Under the pieces are notes generated by a model that was not told where the DNA came from, searched no databases, and saw only the letters and a program-made list of their open reading frames with translations. Of a DNA stretch of 11,011 bases, positions 7,040 to 11,011 are shown piece by piece (position 1 is the first letter of the stretch; the number at the start of each line of letters is the position of its first letter). A program made the translations under genes and the position numbers. The DNA comes from Chloroflexi bacterium RBG_16_60_22 (lineage in GTDB: Bacteria > Chloroflexota > Dehalococcoidia > Dehalococcoidales > RBG-16-60-22): positions 1 to 11,011 of the forward strand of contig MGNX01000078.1 in the NCBI GenBank assembly GCA_001796935.1, given 5' to 3'.

Positions 7040-7110
7040 AGATGACCTCCTCTCTTTTAACTTAGTTAGAGTTCGGGTCATCCAACACTCGAGGAAGCTC
7101 GGTATGAGTG
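7039..7110 (-). promoter_or_regulatory. Structured mRNA leader with possible ribosome-site-masking hairpin
   Basis: On the minus-strand RNA the segment UGGAUGACC (7084-7076) can pair with GGUCAUCUA (7047-7039): nine pairs including one G-U. The second arm overlaps the last two G of AGGAGG, the whole spacer and the A of the AUG of the zinc-ribbon gene, so folding would hinder translation start. The loop is 28 nt and A-rich. A second stem, CACTC (7086-7090) with GAGTG (7106-7110), lies just upstream. Together with the long leader this could be a temperature- or factor-responsive element, as in cold-shock mRNAs; no function has been shown. Confidence 0.4.
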
Positions 7111-7153
7111 GCTTCTAGAAAGCTTGTAATAACCTAAACGATAACTTGATTAT

Positions 7154-7182
7154 AGTATACCACAACAAATGGTGATTTTCAA
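7154..7182 (-). promoter_or_regulatory. Strong sigma-70-type promoter of the RNA-handling operon
   Basis: On the minus strand TTGAAA (7177-7182, 5 of 6) is separated by exactly 17 bases from TATACT (7154-7159, 5 of 6), with TGG before the -10 giving an extended -10. Transcription would start near 7147, leaving a leader of about 107 nt before the zinc-ribbon ATG. It faces the five-gene operon that ends at the terminator at 4275-4306. Confidence 0.8.
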
Positions 7183-7238
7183 TTAACATAACTATCCGGG
7201 CGATAAAATAGCAACAGCAAGACGTTAATTGAGGGGGG

Positions 7239-7314
7239 TGGTGGAGCCGGGGGGGTTCGAACCCCCTACCTCCTGCTTGCAAAGCAGGCGTTCTCCCAAC
7301 TGAACTACGGCCCC
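7239..7314 (-). tRNA. tRNA-Ala (anticodon UGC), CCA encoded
   Basis: A complete 76-nt cloverleaf can be read on the minus strand. The acceptor is GGGGCCG/CGGCTCC with the G3-U70 wobble that marks alanine tRNAs. The D arm is GTTC-AGTTGGGA-GAAC, the anticodon stem CCTGC/GCAGG with loop TTTGCAA (anticodon at 7279-7281), the variable loop AGGTA, and the T arm GGGGG-TTCGAAC-CCCCC. The discriminator is A and the 3' CCA is encoded at 7239-7241. UGC reads GCA and, by wobble, other alanine codons. No terminator is evident behind it, so transcripts may run toward the operon promoter at 7154-7182. Confidence 0.98.
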
Positions 7315-7329
7315 CTCAAGGCATTCAGA

Positions 7330-7338
7330 ATTATAGCA
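7330..7338 (-). promoter_or_regulatory. Extended -10 promoter of tRNA-Ala (TGCTATAAT)
   Basis: On the minus strand a perfect TATAAT (7330-7335) with the TG-N extension stands 15 bases before the tRNA 5' end, so transcription would start about 8 bases ahead of it. The best -35 at 17-bp spacing (GTCAAA) is poor, as is usual for extended -10 promoters. Confidence 0.65.
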
Positions 7339-7394
7339 TATTTGAGACGGCCTTTGACATTATGCCGGCATTCTTTATCTTACCTCTCCCCTGA

Positions 7395-7450
7395 CCCCTC
7401 TCCAGCCAGTATTATCGCCATTGGCCGGAGTTTTTCAGGCTGGAAAGGGG
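7395..7450. repeat. Inverted repeat 1 (CCCCTCTCCAGCC arms)
   Basis: CCCCTCTCCAGCC at 7395-7407 faces GGCTGGAAAGGGG at 7438-7450: 12 of 13 positions pair as DNA, and the odd one becomes a G-U pair in the minus-strand RNA. The loop is 30 bases. The left arm sits in a C/T-rich tract, TACCTCTCCCCTGACCCC at 7381-7398, that looks like the CCCTCACCC/CCCTCTCCC intergenic repeats found in many bacterial genomes. Confidence 0.7.
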
Positions 7451-7460
7451 AGTACTGAAA

Positions 7461-7481
7461 AGAGGGGGCTTCGCCCCCTCT
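7461..7481 (-). terminator. Strong hairpin, possible terminator or repeat unit
   Basis: AGAGGGGGC (7461-7469) and GCCCCCTCT (7473-7481) form a perfect 9-bp stem around a 3-base TTC loop. On the minus strand TTTTCAG follows, a short T-run that could end transcripts arriving from the TRAP genes. No nearer terminator was seen behind dctQM, but that gene's stop lies more than 600 bases away, so the hairpin may only be part of the surrounding repeat block. Confidence 0.45.
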
Positions 7482-7490
7482 TAGTATATC

Positions 7491-7550
7491 TCCCCCTCTC
7501 CAATCAAATCATTTCCGTTAGCTAAATTTGTACTTGATTGGAGAGGGGGA
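7491..7550. repeat. Inverted repeat 2, perfect 17-bp arms
   Basis: TCCCCCTCTCCAATCAA (7491-7507) is exactly complementary to TTGATTGGAGAGGGGGA (7534-7550), leaving a 26-base AT-rich loop. A run AAAAGGGGGAGA follows the right arm. Perfect arms this long in non-coding DNA suggest either a strong RNA hairpin or a small mobile (MITE-like) repeat unit. No coding sequence lies within it. Confidence 0.85.
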
Positions 7551-7629
7551 AAAAGGGGGAGAAGTTAGGAAATGAAAAGGCGGCTTAGCCAATGAGTAAT
7601 ATCCCCTACCCCCACCCCCCGGCTGTTAT

Positions 7630-7779
7630 CTATTCCCACCCCGCCACCCTCGCGGCAGCCGCCAGCAACCGGGAAATATCGGCGCAGAGGCGCTCCGGCG
7701 ATACCAGTGTGGCATTGCCGACCACCTCCAGGCCCTCTCCGTTATCTACACCCGCCTGATACGCCGCTCGCCCAACTCG
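7630..7779 (-). pseudogene. Probable C-terminal gene remnant, unrecognised
   Basis: A 49-codon frame opens directly after an in-frame stop, has no usable start codon with a ribosome site, and ends in TAG. The product looks protein-like: YQAGVDNGEGLEVVGNATLV, then an alanine-rich amphipathic helix ending in VAGWE. This resembles the tail of a soluble protein whose front has been lost, but I do not recognise the family. It could also be chance in GC-rich DNA. Confidence 0.3.
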
Positions 7780-7887
7780 TTAATGACGTCAAGAAGAAGC
7801 GGAACGAGGATTTAGTCACCACTGCACGAACATCGGGATGTATGTTGATTGGTAATAAGGATGAACCGCTGAGGCTGGATTATATAA

Positions 7888-8076
7888 TACCTTTGGCTAA
7901 ATGTTAATTATGACTCTGGGAATGAATCCTGCGGCCGGCCGGATGTTTTCACGCCCAGCCTGGCGAAGAGCATTGGCGCCAAATCTGGAGCTCCCTGGTG
8001 TGGCCCCGGCTCTGGTATCGTTGAATACTCAGGACTAGCCTGCCTAGCGGCCCGGCATTTAGAAAAAGAGCACTAA
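7888..8076 (+). pseudogene. Probable C-terminal gene remnant, unrecognised
   Basis: A 62-codon open frame lacks any start codon and ends with TAA at 8074-8076. Its product has believable protein composition, with a CGRPDVFTPSLAKSIGAKSG segment, WCGPGSGIVEYSG and a helical end (LAARHLEKEH). It abuts the 7707-7907 frame in a different register, as a frameshifted relic might. The family is not recognised, and coding origin is a guess from composition. Confidence 0.28.
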
Positions 8077-8105
8077 TTAATATACCGGCCGGCGAGGTCT
8101 ACCAA

Positions 8106-9956
8106 TTACCTGGAAATCATCGTTGAAGGCAGCCAGGTAGTCAGTACGGGGAAGAAATATATTACTACCACGCCGAGCACAAGGATGCCCAGAAAAGGCA
8201 TTATACCGCGGACGCAATCCCAGAACGGCAGGCCGCTTGTCCCCTGGATTACGTAGAGGTTTGTCCCTACCGGGGGGGTAAGCAGCCCTATCTCCACCAT
8301 GTAGGTGTAAAAGACACCGAGCCAGAGAAAATTGATACCTGTGGCCATAGCGAGCGGTACAAATAGCGGGAGAGTAATAAAAAATATCGGCCCCGGAGTC
8401 ATGAACATGCCCAGGAATAAAAGGACGATAGACATGACCAGCACCAGTATCGGCCGGGTCAGCCCAATCGCTTCGGTCAGCTCGACCAGCGTAGGGCCAA
8501 TTTGGAGCTGGGAAACCACGTTACTGAAGAGCAGCCCCCCGATAAGGATAAACAGGGCCATGGAACTCAGGTAACCGCCTTCCAGACACGCTTTCCTCGT
8601 CCCCTCCAAACTTAACGTCCTTGAGACAAACAGCGTCGTCACCAGGCCGTAGACCACGGCAACGGCGGCGGCTTCGGTGGCGGTGAATAAGCCAATATAT
8701 ATACCGCCGAGTATGATAACCGGCAGGAGCAGTATGGGCGTTGCCGTCCTGGTTCTTTTTAACTTTTCTCCCATGGCAACGGGTGCCGGGGGTTTACCGA
8801 ACTTCTCCTTATTCGTAAAGGAGAGAATAAGAACATAGATACCATACGTGCTGAATGTTATCAGCGCGGGAACAAGCGCGGCCATAAACAGCCCGCTCAG
8901 TGACGTTTCCGTGATGATAGCAAACAGCAGGAGGCTCATCGAAGGTGGAATCAGGGTCCCCACCGAGGCGCCGGCAATGGTCCCGGCAGACAGGCGGGGG
9001 TCGTAATTGCTCTTGAGCAGGACCGGCATGTAAATCATTGACAGAAGTGCCGTAGCCGCTAAACTGGAGCCGGTGATGGCGCAGATAATGGCCCCTGATA
9101 TGATGGTGACGATGAGCATGGAGCCGCGGACGCGCCCGAACCAGGCCTCGGTAAAGGCTGAAAGTGCCTCGGCCAGTCCCGCCCGCCCCATCACGGCTCC
9201 TATAATGATAAAAAGAGGAAAGGCCACCGTCGGGAAACTCTCCATGGAGCCGAAGGCGCTAATCGGGACCTGCAGCAGTCCCTTGGCTCCGCCGGCGAAA
9301 AGATACAGACCGATGGTGCCGACGATGCCCAGGGCAAAGGCTACCGGCGTCCCGCCGAAAAAGAGCACCAGCAGACCCAGGAAAAGGCCGAGGAGCGGGT
9401 TAAAGTTGACGCTGATTAAGATACATAAAACGAAAAGCACTATAACCAGGACCGGTGGGAAAAGGCTGGTCCTTAAAGTAACGTGATGCTTGGCCAAGAA
9501 GTAGGTTCTCTTAACAATTAATCGCAGGGATTGCAGGATAAGAAGAAGAGAGCCCACCGGAACCACCGCCGCGACCATCCACTGGTCCGCCGGGAAGGTG
9601 CTCAGAGCGATATCGCCGCGGAGGGACACCCCGCCAACATAGCTTCTAATGACCCACGTTGCTCCTTCCCAACCGAGGTTAACGGAAAAAGCCAGGCAGA
9701 CAATAAGCCCGAGGATTTCCAGGCTGACCCTTGAATTCTCAGAAAGGCGTGATGTTACTGCGTCGATAGTAACATGTTTTCCTTCTCCCAGGGCGTAAGC
9801 ACCTGTAAGGAAGGCAAAAGCTAGGAGGATGACGATGGAGCCGGAAAAAAGCCAGGGGAGGGACACCCCGAACCATCTCGAGGCCAGGTTGGCAAAAACA
9901 AAGATGGCCAGAAGTATCAGGATAAGGGAAAAGAAGTTCCCGATACCCTTGTTCAA
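8106..9956 (-). CDS. TRAP transporter fused DctQM membrane protein
   Basis: This inner-membrane protein of at least 616 residues carries both TRAP membrane parts in one chain. An N-terminal DctQ-like domain of four helices (about 1-150, with GEGKHVTIDAV after helix 2) is followed by the large DctM permease of many helices (from about 170, GGTPVAFALGIVG). With the DctP binding protein it drives uptake of an organic acid using a Na+ or H+ gradient; the substrate cannot be told from sequence. Conserved DctM stretches include ITGSSLAATA, GTLIPPSM, TATEAAAVAVVYG and LLTPPVGTNLY. The coordinates use the TTG at 9956, the only ordinary start in frame, but it has no ribosome site. The frame stays open upstream to 9998 and reads like a DctQ N-terminus (ALDRFIYGLNKG), so the true start is probably an ATT at 9998. 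The gene lies 236 bases downstream of dctP. Confidence 0.93.
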   Translation of the reverse strand: MNKGIGNFFSLILILLAIFVFANLASRWFGVSLPWLFSGSIVILLAFAFLTGAYALGEGKHVTIDAVTSRLSENSRVSLEILGLIVCLAFSVNLGWEGATWVIRSYVGGVSLRGDIALSTFPADQWMVAAVVPVGSLLLILQSLRLIVKRTYFLAKHHVTLRTSLFPPVLVIVLFVLCILISVNFNPLLGLFLGLLVLFFGGTPVAFALGIVGTIGLYLFAGGAKGLLQVPISAFGSMESFPTVAFPLFIIIGAVMGRAGLAEALSAFTEAWFGRVRGSMLIVTIISGAIICAITGSSLAATALLSMIYMPVLLKSNYDPRLSAGTIAGASVGTLIPPSMSLLLFAIITETSLSGLFMAALVPALITFSTYGIYVLILSFTNKEKFGKPPAPVAMGEKLKRTRTATPILLLPVIILGGIYIGLFTATEAAAVAVVYGLVTTLFVSRTLSLEGTRKACLEGGYLSSMALFILIGGLLFSNVVSQLQIGPTLVELTEAIGLTRPILVLVMSIVLLFLGMFMTPGPIFFITLPLFVPLAMATGINFLWLGVFYTYMVEIGLLTPPVGTNLYVIQGTSGLPFWDCVRGIMPFLGILVLGVVVIYFFPVLTTWLPSTMISR

Positions 9957-9995
9957 ACCGTAGATAAACCTGTCTAGTGCCTGAGCAACTTTAAT

Positions 9996-10010
9996 AATAT
10001 CTTACCTCCT
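9996..10010 (-). promoter_or_regulatory. Shine-Dalgarno with likely AUU start of the DctQM gene
   Basis: On the minus strand AGGAGGT (10010-10004) is followed by 6 spacer bases after AGGAGG and then ATT (9998-9996), which is in frame with DctQM and 14 codons upstream of the TTG at 9956. No ATG, GTG or TTG occurs in frame between the site and 9956, and a stop (TAA, 10004-10002) closes the frame just upstream. The perfect ribosome site at ideal distance makes AUU initiation the simplest reading; a sequence error is the alternative. Confidence 0.6.
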
Positions 10011-10114
10011 GCCAGCACTCGCCGCCTGGCCCGGTACGGAGTTTTTGGCTGTACGACTATATAGCCCGCCAGCCTTCAACGGCATTCCGGCCCCATCGTC
10101 TCTCAATTGTAACC

Positions 10115-10137
10115 AGCTTGTTTTGTTTTACAAGGCT
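10115..10137 (-). other. Small hairpin in the dctP-dctQM gap
   Basis: Within the 236-base gap (182 bases if DctQM starts at the ribosome site), the minus-strand RNA can pair AGCCUUGU with ACAAGCU: 7 pairs with one bulge around an A-rich 8-base loop. No U-run follows. It may protect the 3' end of dctP mRNA, helping the binding protein to be made in excess over the membrane part. Nothing else was recognised in the gap. Confidence 0.3.
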
Positions 10138-10192
10138 CTTACTTTTATTCACCGCCGTCCCGGGATAGAATAGAACTTTTTCAGGCTGATAC

Positions 10193-11011
10193 TTAAAAAC
10201 CCGGGACTCCGGCTACTTTCATTAACTGGCGTGCCTGGTCACCTACTCCCGCCTTTTCACTAATCTGTATCCACTCATCGTATACCGGCTTGGTTAGAGT
10301 CTGCCACGCCGTTGTTTCTTCAGGGGTAAAGATATGGACGGTGCCCCCTTTATCCTTGATCAGCTGAATCCACTTATCATCGTCTTTGGCAGCCAGGTCA
10401 AGGGCGGCAGCTTCGCTCTTAGCCGCGGCTGCCATGATGATACCCTGGGTCTTGGCATCGAAGTCCATCCAGGTTTCGAGATTCATGGTGAGCCACCATG
10501 AAGAACTACTGGTATGGCCACTGAAATATTTAGCCACCTCGTAGTAAGCTCGTGAGCCAAAGGTGCTCCAACCGACCAGGGCCCCGTCCAGAGCACCCTT
10601 GCCAATGGCATCGGTAACCTCGGCGGCATCCATAGAGACTGGTACTCCCCCCCATAGCTTGATAGCCGCCAAGTACCCCGATGTGGGTGCCCTTATTTTT
10701 AGCCCTTTCATGTCGTCCGGCGAGGCAATCATCTTGTTTCTACTGGCAAAAGCACCTTTACCATAATCGAGAGGGACAAGAAGTTTTACATTGGCCTTGT
10801 TTAATTCCCTGTCAAATATGGATAGAAAGGTGTCCCTGGCCTTAGCGGTCGCTTCTCTGGTAGTCACCGAAAACGGATGGGTGTACGTGGAGCCAATGGG
10901 GGTTAGTCCCTCGAAATGTCCTCCGTGGTTAATGGTCATCTCGACCCCTCCCACCTGGACCGCACGCACCGCAGCAGAATGGTTGAAAAGCTCTCCGCCG
11001 AGATACAATTC
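10193..11011 (-). CDS. TRAP transporter substrate-binding protein DctP (5' end outside window)
   Basis: The frame is open to the window edge, so the signal peptide and N-terminal part are missing; 272 residues are seen. The protein should be secreted or lipid-anchored outside the membrane, where it captures an organic acid and delivers it to DctQM. Family features are the start of the visible part (YLGGELF), the block RNKMIASPDDMKGLKIRAP with the arginine that usually grips the substrate carboxylate, then WGGVPVSMDAAEVTDAI and GALDGAL, and the C-terminal helices WQTLTKPVYDEW. The substrate is not known. The in-frame TTG at 11008 is an internal leucine codon, not a start. The gene lies upstream of DctQM in the same orientation, so both are probably one operon whose promoter lies beyond the window. 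Confidence 0.93.
   Translation of the reverse strand, partial: ELYLGGELFNHSAAVRAVQVGGVEMTINHGGHFEGLTPIGSTYTHPFSVTTREATAKARDTFLSIFDRELNKANVKLLVPLDYGKGAFASRNKMIASPDDMKGLKIRAPTSGYLAAIKLWGGVPVSMDAAEVTDAIGKGALDGALVGWSTFGSRAYYEVAKYFSGHTSSSSWWLTMNLETWMDFDAKTQGIIMAAAAKSEAAALDLAAKDDDKWIQLIKDKGGTVHIFTPEETTAWQTLTKPVYDEWIQISEKAGVGDQARQLMKVAGVPGF

Larger units (their letters stand above)
7563..8105. other. Gene-poor stretch with decayed reading frames
   Basis: No intact gene with a ribosome site could be found here. The plus-strand frame at 7707-7907 starts without a Shine-Dalgarno site and changes character midway, from Pro-rich to a more normal tail (VNDVKKKRNEDLVTT, after about 7780). Two other open frames without proper starts are listed separately as probable remnants. 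Short GC palindromes of CCGGCCGG type occur near 7931 and 8086. I read the stretch as a graveyard of partial genes between the tRNA side and the TRAP genes; the parent genes are not recognised. Confidence 0.4.

Noticed and set aside
7239..7314. Phage or island attachment site in the tRNA 3' end
   Set aside because: No second copy of the T-arm/acceptor sequence and no integrase gene were found in the window.
7354..7381. Plus-strand promoter-like TTGACA with TATCTT at 16 bp
   Set aside because: The -10 is only 4 of 6 and no plus-strand gene follows for more than 500 bases.
7381..7562. CRISPR array
   Set aside because: The repeats are inverted pairs of unequal length, not direct repeats with regular spacers.
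7707..7907. Plus-strand 66-codon frame
   Set aside because: No Shine-Dalgarno site, Pro-rich first third unlike the remainder, no recognised family; at most the second half is a gene relic.

Overview
The window reads as the chromosome of a strict or facultative anaerobic bacterium, most likely Chloroflexota of the Dehalococcoidia type. The indicators are a GC-rich left part, a one-subunit B12-dependent class II ribonucleotide reductase, a neelaredoxin-type superoxide reductase, a tRNA with encoded CCA, good Shine-Dalgarno sites, and the protein styles of the RRM, zinc-ribbon and TRAP genes. The taxon is inferred from gene content; no marker gene here settles it.

Layout. (1) 1-2758, plus strand: the last codons of a MATE-type efflux pump, a superoxide reductase, and the class II ribonucleotide reductase nrdJ. 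(2) 2762-4201, minus strand: pyruvate kinase, converging on nrdJ with a 3-base gap. It has its own promoter, and a good rho-independent terminator behind the next operon shields it. (3) 7182-4275, minus strand: a five-gene RNA-handling operon with a strong promoter, a leader of about 107 nt, a double zinc-ribbon protein, ribosomal protein S21, two tandem RRM RNA-binding proteins, a DEAD-box RNA helicase and the terminator. It resembles a cold-shock or RNA-remodelling unit. (4) 7239-7314, minus strand: a complete tRNA-Ala(UGC) with an extended -10 promoter. (5) 7381-8105: about 700 bases without an intact gene. It holds three inverted repeats built on a CCCCTCTCC-like motif, then what look like fragments of decayed genes. 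(6) 8106-11011, minus strand: a TRAP transporter, with a DctP binding protein cut by the window end followed by a fused DctQM membrane protein. The TRAP region looks less GC-rich than the left half.

How the parts work together: SOR and nrdJ are two genes suited to an oxygen-sensitive cell, one removing superoxide by reduction and one making deoxynucleotides without oxygen. The five-gene operon would remodel RNA structure and tune the ribosome. The TRAP genes would import an organic acid using an ion gradient. No CRISPR array, insertion sequence or intact phage gene was seen, and I found no clearly new system. The most interesting points are the RNA operon with its possible start-site-masking leader hairpin, a likely AUU start codon on the DctQM gene, a pyruvate kinase with the potassium-independent residue set, and the repeat-rich gap beside the tRNA.
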